From Apostichopus leukothele (Eukaryota; Echinodermata; Holothuroidea; Aspidochirotida; Stichopodidae), in assembly GCA_010014835.2 (NCBI GenBank), contig JAAAKB020294797.1:1-26249 (forward strand): DNA of 26,249 nt, written 5' to 3'. Under the pieces are notes generated by a model, which was given only the letters and a program-made list of their open reading frames with translations, had not been told where the DNA came from and did no database searches. Below are positions 12,301-21,754 of the stretch, in pieces (the first letter of the stretch is position 1; each line of letters opens with the position of its first letter). The translations under genes were made by a program, and so were the position numbers.

Positions 12301-12380
12301 TGGATTTTTGTTTTGTCCTTTCTGCAGGTCCAAGTAGCAAACCACTTCACAGCTCAAAAGGTGGATCCGAAAACAACATG
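6233..12380 (+). CDS. PPP1R13B: ASPP-family protein (ASPP1/2 homologue), 5' part, three joined exons
   Basis: Spliced coding region 6233-6380, 7877-8002 and 12328-12380 (327 nt, 109 codons, no stop), continuing beyond exon 3. The product starts [10 protein letters not shown] and carries [17 protein letters not shown], then HLAE, a GTERAVGD stretch and DVRFIFRH. These line up in order with the N-terminal ubiquitin-like domain of vertebrate ASPP1 and ASPP2 as I remember them (PETTCRDVVEFCKEPGE, GSERPVAD, EVRFFLRH). ASPP1 and ASPP2 are cytoplasmic/nuclear and junctional scaffolds that bind p53-family proteins and PP1 through C-terminal ankyrin repeats and an SH3 domain; the N-terminal domain is reported to bind Ras. 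Only the ubiquitin-like domain (residues 1 to about 86) and the start of the linker are here; the full proteins are about 1,100 residues. Intron phases are 1, 1 and 0. Invertebrates usually have one ASPP gene, so the vertebrate symbol is a label of convenience. Family assignment is confident; the extent and downstream structure are not. Confidence 0.88.
6381..7876 (+). other. PPP1R13B: ASPP intron between ubiquitin-like exons
   Basis: A 1,496-bp GT-AG intron. It includes a small tandem duplication at 7137-7207. Minus-strand open frames here (77-98 codons) have no recognisable family and lack coding character. Confidence 0.75.
7137..7207 (+). repeat. Tandem duplication, ~35 bp x 2
   Basis: The 16-base word TAGGGCATAACACCTT occurs exactly at 7141-7156 and 7175-7190. 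Each copy ends in a variant of GATTCTTGCAGGA, with a few inserted bases in the second copy. The repeat lies in an ASPP intron and looks like local slippage. Confidence 0.8.
7877..8002 (+). CDS. PPP1R13B: ASPP exon: end of ubiquitin-like domain
   Basis: The split Glu codon (G from 6380, AG from 7877-7878) begins [14 protein letters not shown], continues through [18 protein letters not shown], and ends IIQQN plus one base. The 126-nt exon enters and leaves in phase 1. Three AG dinucleotides lie together at 7875-7880; only a cut after 7876 keeps the family alignment (ERPVADNERMFDVLQ in ASPP2). The donor is GTGAGT at 8003. The upstream tract (ACTTTTCAATTTCGATAG) is pyrimidine-poor near the AG, so this acceptor rests mainly on the alignment. 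Confidence 0.9.
8003..12327 (+). other. PPP1R13B: ASPP intron before linker exon
   Basis: A 4,325-bp intron. Bases about 9650-9950 and 10250-10430 contain noticeably more CpG than their surroundings and include an unbroken 95-codon frame, but I find no flanking repeats or known domain, so I leave them as intron. The rest is AT-rich with small TA repeats (10597, 11527). Confidence 0.65.
12328..12380 (+). CDS. PPP1R13B: ASPP exon: linker after ubiquitin-like domain
   Basis: A 53-nt exon with a strong acceptor (CCTTTCTGCAG ending 12327) and donor (GTAAGTGG from 12381). It completes the phase-1 codon of the previous exon as Gly and reads [17 protein letters not shown], leaving in phase 0. It is rich in Ser, Lys and Gly, as is the ASPP linker before the LTLSELQ helical region. 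Sequence similarity to vertebrates is low here, so the call rests on phase, splice signals and position; the following helical exon is not found in the window. Confidence 0.7.
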
Positions 12381-12926
12381 GTAAGTGGTGGCATTCTCAA
12401 TAAATATTGACTCTGTATTAATACTGATGTAGAGCTCATCAGATGATGTGTGCATGAGCTAAAAAAATTACATGTTGGTGGCAATTACTTCAATAAAGTC
12501 TAGGTGAGGGCCATCAGAAAAGGGACATGGCATGATTTGAAATTGTCATAAATCTGATTTCATTGGCCATGCTAATCCTGATACTTGTAATTAGAGAATC
12601 ATGCAATTAAACATGTACGGTTGCATAACAGAATTCTGATAGCCTTTCGTGTAGCTATTGCACATGTATCAGATGAAAGCTTCCCCTCTGAGTAATTCCT
12701 TCGATGTCTGTTGGGGTGTAGTTTGATCACTGATTCTAATACTCCTCTACCCTGAACTGATACACAGCTGAGGCAGTCTTCAGAAGATTCCAGAGAATGT
12801 AACTTGTTCATGGTTGTTAGTGGCAGTTTCTGCTTTAGTTAACTATGGAGCTCATCCCATGCAGTTCAGCCCTTTTTCTTTCATAGCATTTTACTATTCG
12901 ATTTCAAGGTAAATTATTCCCAGAGT

Positions 12927-12954
12927 GACTATGGCTAGGAGACTATGGCTAGGA
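12927..12954 (+). repeat. 14-bp direct repeat x 2
   Basis: GACTATGGCTAGGA is present twice head to tail with no change, followed by GATG. A small local duplication. Confidence 0.85.
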
Positions 12955-13940
12955 GATGTGATAGTGTGGCTGATGCAATGTGTAGGATATCCAGCTCTCA
13001 AGTCATTGAAGCGTGACAGGTTGACTTCTTTACCAATCTGTCTGTAGTTTACTGTACCTACTGTAATGTATGAAACAGTTCTCTTTAAGTCCTTTTGTGA
13101 TTGCTCAGCAACTGAAGAGAACAAAGCATTATCTCTCTTCTACTAAGAGAGTCTCAGGCTTAAAACTGATCTGATCTCTTGTGTAAACACACCACAGGAT
13201 AGCAAACAACATTAAGACTCTGCTTAAAAGTATTATCAAGCAAATTAAAGACACCAGCAACACTTCAGAGGAGGATAGATATACAGTATCTATGAGAGTG
13301 GCCCATTGTGGTCTGCAGTATATAAATCAGTTTGTAGAATTAACGTACATATAACGAATGCTTCATACTTACAAACAGAAGTAACAAAGACTTAGCCATC
13401 AAATTAACTGTATCAGAAGGAACTGTCTCATTTTTGTGTCTTTTTTATAAACATGAGGATGTGGGAGTTACGTTAATATTAATTGTATTCCATCTTAAAG
13501 TGTGTGGAGGTGCTGACAAATATGTTCGTCACTCTGGGGTGACGTTAAATTTATGAAAGTATATATCTTTGCCAATACTAAACCAGAATGCTTAAATGTT
13601 AAGACTATGCCAGTAGTTTAAATTTATCCTTAAAAGTTTCTTTGAAATCCTGAACATATATACTCAGAACCCAAGTTTGAATCTTTCATTGCAAGAACTT
13701 CTAACGAAACATCTTACATCAAAACACACGATTAAAATTGCACTCGTTCATTGCTGTTAATTATATCCTCTGTATTTAGTGTTTTAAAAGTATCCACCCT
13801 TTCACCGAGAGTTACTCAGGGTGATTGCGGATCACAGTATCATTGATCAAACCGCTAGATATATTAATTAATGCGTAAAACGATCAGCTTGAATTGTACA
13901 GCTGGAGTGGTGAAACAATTATCGTATTTTGGCTCGTTTT

Positions 13941-13975
13941 GTCCTCCTCGTTGGCCTAATTAATTCCAGGAGGAC
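13941..13975. repeat. 8-bp inverted repeat around TAATTAATT
   Basis: GTCCTCCT (13941-13948) and AGGAGGAC (13968-13975) enclose a 19-base spacer that contains GGCC and TAATTAATT. It sits in a stretch with further TAATTA-type words (13861-13873). Confidence 0.55.
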
Positions 13976-15150
13976 CAATGGGATTGTGAGAGCCCATCAT
14001 TAAGAAACCAAAAGAGAAAGTAAATGTGCAGGCAAGACTCCAACTGAGAGAGAGTTTTAACTTTCAGACTTTCAAGAGCAGAAGTCCAGACTCAGAAGTA
14101 GAGTGAAATTTCTCTCTGTTGTTAAAGTATTCCTCTCCGCTCTTAACTTCAACTGCAAACTTTATCACTGCACTTCCACTGACCCACCACCTCTGGGTCA
14201 CACTACCACTTTAACCATTCTTTAATGGATGTACAGTACAGTACAATTCTGTAGTACACAGTAAATCAAATGAGTAGTCATCAGAAAGTATGAACTTAGT
14301 AACTTGGAGTAAATTACAAAATTTTGTGATCTCAGTGGAACAATGTTACATTCTATTCACTGCACACTGCAGGGTATCCTCACATACTTCGTGGTTCTGT
14401 GCCATTGTTTTATATACCCACTTTTAACATAATTTATTAATGTTTAATTCATGCGGGAGTTGTAGGAAAAGTACCAGCAATTTATGATCTAGGAAACATA
14501 AATTCCTTGGAGTTTGTTATGTCAATGTACAGTATCTGTTTATAACAAGATATGAATTCCTTCAGCTAATGGAGCAGCAGGTGACAGTCATTTATTAGAT
14601 GGACAACTCTTTGGTATAATGTTCAGGGCGGCTGTTACAGTCAGATCTTAACCTTCAAAGGAGACTAGATGTGATGTGGTGGAGTTGTTTCCTCGTTTTA
14701 TCTGCCCGTGTTTAGCTGATAGTTAACATGCAGGCCTGTCAAGGAAGTACACGTACGCCTGCACTCTACAACCACTCAGTTTGAAAACATGTTTGTTCCA
14801 TTTGTTATCTATTTTGCTTGGTGGTTTCACGGAGTGCTTTGCCTGAAGGCAAGAATATTTGCAACCACTCAATGAACATTGGAAAAGCCAGACAATAATG
14901 TGATACATTACCTCTCACAGACAACCTGAAGCTTACACTTCATGTGGTCTGTTGATCATGAGACATATATATCATAACAACACTTGTAATATCACATAGG
15001 GGTTAATAAATATGGCTAGACTTTATTTATGAAGTTACCATCATATTAGTGTAGTGAACATTTTCAGTAAGATGCTCAAATTCTGGGTTGTTTTTTTTTT
15101 CATATTTTTTTAACTACACCATTTGAGTGACAGTGGTTTATCATCCATGA

Positions 15151-15248
15151 CAAAGTGGATTAGAAACATGTTTTCTTTCTCGGCCTCAAGGAGCTTAAAC
15201 AAAGTGGATTAGAAACATGTTTTTTTTCTCGGCCTCCAGCAGCTTACT
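15151..15248 (+). repeat. Tandem duplication, 49 bp x 2
   Basis: Two adjacent 49-base units (15151-15199 and 15200-15248) both begin CAAAGTGGATTAGAAACATG and continue through a T-rich run, CTCGGCCTC and AGCTTA. They differ at only a few positions, so the duplication is recent compared with the one at 3358. Confidence 0.85.
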
Positions 15249-15488
15249 GTTTTTTTTGGTTTTTTTGCAACGGATTCTACTTCTGGGAGTCCTGGCTTTC
15301 TTCTTTCCACTCCACATTTCACATTCTACATTTGTGATATCCTGGTGCCCTTGTCTTGTAAGGTGTAGAGTACCCCTTCCATCATCCACTAATCATCTCC
15401 TATGAAAACCACATTCATGTGAAGGATATGTGAAGTTGTAAAAATAAAAAGTTGATAACTTTGAGAACTTGTATTGTAGATGATGGTC

Positions 15489-15517
15489 GCCACGTTGTTT
15501 GCCACGTTGTTTGCCAC
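15489..15517 (+). repeat. 12-bp direct repeat, about 2.4 copies
   Basis: GCCACGTTGTTT at 15489-15500 and 15501-15512, then GCCAC at 15513-15517. Each unit contains CACGTT. Likely replication slippage. Confidence 0.85.
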
Positions 15518-15686
15518 TGGAATATTCCTTTTAGAAATCAAACTAAGAAACCTCATGATAGAGGATGACGACTCATTTTCATTTTTGCTGGTAAAGCAGC
15601 AATTATTTATTACGGAATGTTAAAAGACAATTTGGTGCTGTAGGATCCACAAGTGAGTGACACCATATGGCAGTCTTTGTAAGCTT

Positions 15687-15718
15687 GTGGGCGTCAAGTG
15701 CGTAGCTTGACAGCCCAC
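15687..15718. repeat. Stem-loop, 12 bp with one bulge
   Basis: GTGGGCGTCAAG (15687-15698) pairs with CTTGACAGCCCAC (15706-15718) around a 7-base loop, leaving one unpaired base in the 3' arm. The stem is GC-rich against an AT-rich background. It is too short for a typical microRNA precursor, and no flanking repeat marks it as a transposon end. Confidence 0.6.
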
Positions 15719-18150
15719 ATAATTTGGGGGCGTAGTTTACAGTGGTACTGAAAGGGGGTATATTGCATGAGAAATGTTTGATTGGATCAGTGTATCATTT
15801 AGAGGGTATTATCCAAGTGCTTCTTAAGGGGTTAGTTGCACGATAGAAGAGGGTAGTTTATATATATATCAGGAGACTCAATAACTCCAATGATATATGG
15901 TCCACAACCAGGCTTCCCTGGCTGCTACAGTATGTCCCTACATTAAGTGGCATTAAAGGAACAAAAGTTCCCAACATTTTTTCTCACAAACTGCAAGATG
16001 CAAATTGAAATTTATATGATTGGCTTCACAAAGATCTATATTAATTTTGAATTACTATCAGAAAGGAAGTTTTTCCTGATTTTGTACTACGGTTAGTTGT
16101 ATAGGTGGGTGGTTAACTAACTAGTGCAAAGTATTGCCTGTGTAACATTGGGATGGTAGCATTGGAAGTTATGGAATAATCTAGCTCTGTTCAAGTCCTG
16201 TATCCTAACCCTGGATGTTCAAAGCCTACTCTGTGCATGGTTTTTTTCCCCTTCTCCTTTAAGGATTAAATTCTTTTAGCAGATAAAGTGGCTTGCAGTC
16301 AGATATTGTTTTATATCTCTTTTAATTTATCAAATTGCTATTGCTCTGTTTTATTTATTTTTATTATTTTTATGATTATCTATTGTTCTTGGCAGAATTG
16401 TGTAGATAATGACCAACAGAGACCTAAGTGTAAACGTTAAGAGAGAAATATTGCATTGCTGTCAATGCTGTGTAGATTCTTAAATTATACCATTTTTTTT
16501 TAAAATTATGAAATGCCCTTCATATTCAGCTCAGATGATACTAAACTCTCTTTCTATTTCTCATACTGTCAATATTATTTCACCATTCTGCATCATGCAT
16601 TCTGAATTGCTTACTTTTCTTTAGTCAGACCACACCACACCCATTCTCCCTCCAGCCCTCTGGAATGACTGCCCACTCACTGGTAATTAAAATGGTGACC
16701 AGAATCATAGACAAATGACAGGTCAGGTTCATAATGCCATGTGTTGTGTACAACCCACTCAGTGTTAACCACAAAGCGAGTGTACCTATGCATGAGTCAT
16801 GTGTACACTGCAGTGTTCTGTTACCATTGGATGATATATTAACTTCTGCTCTGAGCAAACCATGTTATCTAGAGGGATTCCCTATTGTTGATCCCAATTC
16901 AACCAGGTGTTTCTTTTCTTAATTGTTGTGTTGTTGGTGAAAGGGTGGCATAGATGGCAAACACTTGTTAAAAAACAAGAACAAAGAGGTCATTAAGGTA
17001 GGGTACACATGTGGGACACAGAAGGACTCCCACTTTTTTGAGGTGAGGGAAAACTGGAAGGTGCTAGTTCCTGGAAGCTGTCAAGTGGAAAAGTAACCCA
17101 AATTGTGTCAGTGAAAGGACATACTTTTGTAGTCCTTTGTTATGTTTTTCATTCCAGAGGTACTGTATGGAGAAGGAAATTAAAATGAGAATAGGTAGAT
17201 AGATGGGCAGGGGAAGACATACTTTTCTAAGACATTTCATGATTCATTCTTAAACTACATATATTGTTACTAATTATTCATATAATTATAAAAAAACACC
17301 TTTGATCACATAAGAAGAAGCAACAGTATATTTTAGAAGCCATCATTTTCTTCTTACAAGGACAAGGGAAATTAAAATGTTTGTTTTTTGTACCAGGAGC
17401 ATTTCACATTTAGCATAGAAGATATCTGTTTCTATCATCTAGCTATTTACAGTTTAACTGTGCTAGTGGTGCAGCATTATTGTTGTATACACTACTCTTT
17501 ACAAGAACGATTTTTTTTCTTTGCGGAACTGTAGTTGATATGCTTCAACACAGTTGTTATTATGATTTGCTGGTATATAGTATTAATATACATTGTTTAA
17601 AGTTGGAAGGGAGTTACAGCCCGTCGATGAAACCAAAACCGACGTGGGAGTAGAATTACTAGAAATACATGTATGATTAATTACTGAAATTCTAGCTTAG
17701 TAGTGTCCCACTGCCCCATGTTTTGGGTGTATAATCTCTTGTTATTATGTTTCCATTGGACATCTCCAGTGGGAGTAACCACCCTGTATTTTTATGATAT
17801 ATATAAAAAAGATACAGAAATATTAAAAGTTAGTTGCAAGGGAGATTAATTCCATCTTGGCGGGTTTAATTATTGTTATCATTATTATTTGGGGATTGGG
17901 AGGGGGTTGTGGTGAAGCTAGGAAGCAACTGTGTGCATGTATGAAAAGTTAAGTTTTTTTACAAAGGTTGATTATTTTTGTGGTACAGATATTTCGGTAC
18001 ACATTCCTTTCAGAAACAATTCTTTGTCATCAAGTTACAGTAAAGATTGTTTCTTTTAATGTTGACAGTATTTTGTATATAAAAAACAAACAAACTTAAT
18101 ATCAAATTCTTTTGAGGAAAAACATAGTTGGATTGGAATTAAGAGGTGAA

Positions 18151-18270
18151 ATATTCCATAATTAATGAAGAGTATTCATAATATTCAATAATTATTGAGA
18201 AGTATTCATAATATTCCATAATTAATGAAGAGTATTCATAACATTCCATAATTAATGAGTAGTATTCATA
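18151..18270 (+). repeat. Minisatellite, 30 bp x 4
   Basis: Four units of exactly 30 bases (starting 18151, 18181, 18211 and 18241) follow the pattern ATATTCCATAATTAATGAAG then AGTATTCATA. Units 1 and 3 are identical; units 2 and 4 differ by a few substitutions and there are no length changes. The alternating similarity (1 = 3) suggests a 60-bp duplication of a pre-existing pair. Confidence 0.9.
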
Positions 18271-18895
18271 AGTGCTGCAGCCACAGCTCATTGTGTTAGT
18301 TTTGTGTACAACTTATCATCACAGAACGGATGGCAAGTTCCAAAAGGTTTTCTAAACAACCAAGTTCGGAGTCAAAAATTCCACAATTTTCAATGGTTTT
18401 TAGCTGCAGGTCTTTTCCCAAGGTCAGATATCCCAAGAGACTACTTTCAAAATCAATACTGAAACTGGTTATATTTTTGTTATTAATTGGTCATTCCTTT
18501 AACTGCTCCACCCACACAGCTAGTTTGTGGTTTCAAGAGTTGTATATGAGTTTCTGCTTTCTTTTCTACTGTCTATACTATTGTCCTTGGGCCATTAGAT
18601 TTAAAGAAACACCCTCTGAGTTGAATAAAGTGAATGTGCAGAAAAATGTCTGTATTTGCAGGGCAGTGTAACAGGTCTATAGTTAAACAAAGGTAGGACA
18701 CTGTGAGTAGATTTAGTAAAATGGTCATCTGTTATGAACTAGTTATGTTTCTTTTTCTGTCATCAACTTGAGATTGTCTCTTGCTCATTGAGATGTTTTG
18801 ACTGTCTGATGTTAAGCTTTCAGATGTGAAAAAGGGTAGAATGGTGGGTTTAATCTCCATGGAAACTGGAAAGAACTTGAGGAAAAATTAGCAAA

Positions 18896-19271
18896 TTTAA
18901 AGGGTGTGAAGACTCGCGCACAAAGAAACGTCTGATGCCGGTAATCTGACCTAGTTTCCAATGAGGTGTAACAGAAGTGTTAGACACCACCATCGATCCC
19001 AGAAAATACGCACACAGCTTGCTACCTTCGGTAGTTAGACACTATAGTGTACAGTCAGTAAATACAGCTCGGTCAATACCCACAGCACAGTGTACAAACG
19101 ATACAGCGATTTTTGGACATCTCAGGTCCAAGCTAAAGATAACAAGGTTTCACTTTTCATTACTGTCTGCATTTTGTAGCGACAAGCAGAAAACTGCACA
19201 TGCAAGCAACGGAAAGTTAACTTTTTCAGAGCGCGGCACGCGGTTTGGGGCGAGTCTTCAATGCCTTTAAA
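18896..19271. mobile_element. Non-autonomous DNA transposon-like element with inverted ends
   Basis: The left end reads TTTAAAGGGTG then TGAAGACTCGCGC; the right end on the minus strand reads TTTAAAGGCAT then TGAAGACTCGCCCC. The ends are therefore imperfect inverted repeats of about 25 bases, and both are bordered by the palindrome TTTAAA (TTAA core at 18897-18900 and 19267-19270), which could be a target duplication. The 376-bp interior has more CpG than the flanks, as expected of an inserted repeat. It has no transposase; the 97-codon open frame inside resembles nothing known. TTAA targets suggest a piggyBac-type origin, but the terminal bases do not clearly match that family, so the superfamily is open. 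I have an uncertain recollection of this end sequence as a dispersed echinoderm repeat. Confidence 0.6.
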
Positions 19272-19564
19272 GGCATCATGCATAGCCAACATAGGCATCA
19301 CTTAATGATAAAAAAAAAAATACTTATGTGAAGACTTCCTTTTCCCTGTTTGGTCAACACAATAATTATGAATACGGTGCTTATGTTATATGTAGTATAA
19401 AGCTGTCAAACAAACATTAAAGTTGGTTTCAGGATTTTGAAATGTTTTTCTAACCATTTTGCACATCTAGCAAATATTTGTGTTAGTGTTGAGAAGATCA
19501 TCATCAATTTATACACCAAAAAACAGCCAAACAAACACAAAATGAGCAAAACTGAAGAAAAAAA

Positions 19565-21581
19565 TTACACTTGAATTATTCTTTATTCCTTACATTCAAT
19601 AAAACAACACAAATGAGAACCAAACCAGTAAGTAAGCTTTACAGATGACACAATCTTCTACATACATACAAAAAAATCACTCCAGATGAATGTGCTCCCC
19701 ATACATATGCAATTATTCACATTCGAAGCAAGGGCGGTTCACCTGGAAATATGACGAATTAAACTGATTGCCAATATATATACCTCTTCTTCATGCTATT
19801 CAATTTATTTCATATTTATAATCATCAGAAGGTGGAAAAGGTATCGGTTTTTCTTTTCATCACTAAAACAAACTTTTTGGTTCTCCTCATTCTTGTTTTG
19901 ATGAGAAAAGAAGTGGAGTGATGATGGCTCTCCAATATCTTGTTTTAATAAAATTGCATATTTGGTTTTAAAGCCTCTTCTTCAAAGTTGGTGAGAAGCA
20001 CCAAACACAGCTATCATCAATAACATTGGACTTTATGTAAAGAATGAACGATTCAAAGTGTATAGATGTAAACATTACTTGGTTGTTGCTAAAGACCTGC
20101 TCACCACTTAGCTAATCACAACTTTACCATGTATGCTAGAACCTCACACATATTCTCTTTGATCTTCAAGAAAAAAAGGATTTTTGCCAACAAAGGAAGG
20201 AATTTACCTACAATTAACTTTTGTGTGCAAATTATTACACCCAAGGAGCAACCCCGCATTTGCAATCAACCCTATTTTCACTGATGTTATTTCTGACCCT
20301 GTCTAGTGAGCAAACATCCACTGATATAAACTGTATGTACAAATAGAAATCTTGTTTGGCTGCTACCATCATGAAAGAACCATCAAACAAGATAAGAATG
20401 ACATACTATGATGAGTAAAGTAATCTATGGAAAATCTTGAAAACTCTGTCAGACATAGTATGTTTTTTTTCCAAGTTCACATCCACCTGTTAGCAGCTCC
20501 TTATTTTTAATAACGACTATACGAACATCGTCACTGGACGCAAGGTACCACAGTTTGATTAATTCATCTCAGAAATGCCTTTCATTGCACACTAACGTTC
20601 TTGAGTTAGTCCATTTTCCTATCTTAACAATGACTGCTGGTTGTAAGCCACCTGAACTCTGTGATTATCAAACTAGAACAGACACCAGTTTTGACCTTGA
20701 ACTTTGACCTCCTTGAGATTTACTTATAGTCCCCCCTCCTCACTATACACATCCTAACACTGACTCTGATATGTATTTACACAAGATGTTATGGGTGGCT
20801 CACTTAACGCATTCTTTCGGACATGAGCAACTTCTGATGGCTAAAAATCGTAAAGGTCAATTGATAATCATCTTACAAGATAAGAATACTGGCCACTCTT
20901 AACTTCTACAAATCTAACTAAAATGTGCATTTTGAAAATTGTACATCTATTCTACACCACATCATGACAAACTTGCAAATGAATAGTTAAATAATATTTA
21001 ATAACCCTTTATTTATATTTCACATAATGCAATGGGAGGATAGGGTGATTTACAAAGGTATACAACTGGCAGATGTACTTTTTCAGCTGTTGATAAATAT
21101 TACTGTGATCTGAGTGTGTGAAAACTCTTGCTGCATCCCAACCATGTTAAAAGCTACTACAGAGTTATTATCATTGCAGCGTCCCCACACTGACGTGATA
21201 CAAGTCAAATGCAATGGTTGTGGTGTGGAGATATGTAAGATAAGCTGCTGACAATGGTTAAAGTACATTGCATTAACATCTCTTCTAAACGGCTATTGTC
21301 TTTCTGTTGTTTCCTCTTTTGTTTTTGTTCTTGCAATCAAATACTGAACAGTTATTGAGATGCATTAAGCAAACGAAAGGCTGGTAAAATGTTTCTCATC
21401 ACCAACATTATCATTCATAGCTCTTTGATAATTCCCTAATGAATGAAGAAGCATTAAACATCTAAAACATCTCAAATGTTTTCAAAGCAAAATTCTCCTT
21501 TCCACCATGGCAACCACATAACTTTTCCATTGTTTCTATCGTTTCCATTCATTGATGTTATTACTACTGGTGTTGCCTTCG
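19565..21581 (-). other. AHSA1: AHSA1 3' UTR (about 2 kb)
   Basis: From the stop codon to the inferred cleavage near 19565 there is AT-rich sequence without splice-flanked coding segments. Another AATAAA on the minus strand near 21013-21008 could give a shorter mRNA. The region carries no obvious transposon. Its end depends on the poly(A) call. Confidence 0.55.
19582..19587 (-). terminator. AHSA1: AHSA1 poly(A) signal
   Basis: AATAAA on the minus strand, followed within about 30-80 bases by a GU-rich tract (minus strand of 19500-19550, with TTTTGTGTTTGTTTGG). Signal plus GU-rich element is the normal animal 3'-end arrangement. Cleavage would fall at about 19560-19570. Confidence 0.6.
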
Positions 21582-21754
21582 TCAAAACAGACTTGCACCA
21601 AGTCCAAAGGTGCTCTTAATGCTTCTCCAGAAGTGATTCTTCCATCCTTGGGACGTTCGTTCAAAGTCATTGGCAGGCACCTCGGTCTGTCGTAGCTTTA
21701 ATAAGGTGTGGTCTGGCTTCTGTTCGAATTCTAAGGTTACAGTGGAGTAGTGCT
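21582..21754 (-). CDS. AHSA1: AHSA1 terminal coding exon
   Basis: Acceptor CCTCCTCTACAG precedes AG that completes Glu, then HYSTVTLEFEQ, LLKLRQTEVPANDFERTSQG, W, and the end KSTFGLGASLF with stop at 21584-21582. The human counterpart reads HFATITLTF, ERTRQGW and KQTFGYGARLF. The final helix packs against the sheet of the SRPBCC fold. The 3' UTR continues in the same exon. Confidence 0.97.

Larger units (their letters stand above)
12381..19560. other. Long non-coding stretch between ASPP exon 3 and the AHSA1 3' end
   Basis: About 7.2 kb without a supportable exon on either strand. I looked for the next ASPP exon (a Gln-rich helix resembling LTLSELQEMA with QQQQ runs) and did not find it. The stretch contains short tandem repeats at 12927, 15151, 15489 and 18151, hairpins at 13941 and 15687, and the inverted-repeat element at 18896-19271. 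It probably belongs to a very long ASPP intron. Confidence 0.5.

Noticed and set aside
14566-14580. 15-nt microexon candidate LMEQQ between CAG and GTGACA
   Set aside because: The acceptor tract is poor, and LMEQQ is too short to align with the ASPP Gln-rich helix. No neighbouring exon supports it.
18330-18671. 113-codon open frame (MASSKRFSKQ...), candidate alternative last exon with an AATAAA nearby
   Set aside because: Composition looks random with a chance hydrophobic stretch. Splicing from exon 3 into this acceptor uses a different frame (NGWQVPKG...) that ends soon and does not resemble the ASPP helical region.
18977-19270. 97-codon open frame within the inverted-repeat element
   Set aside because: It runs into the terminal inverted repeat, lacks any transposase motif and is far too short for one.
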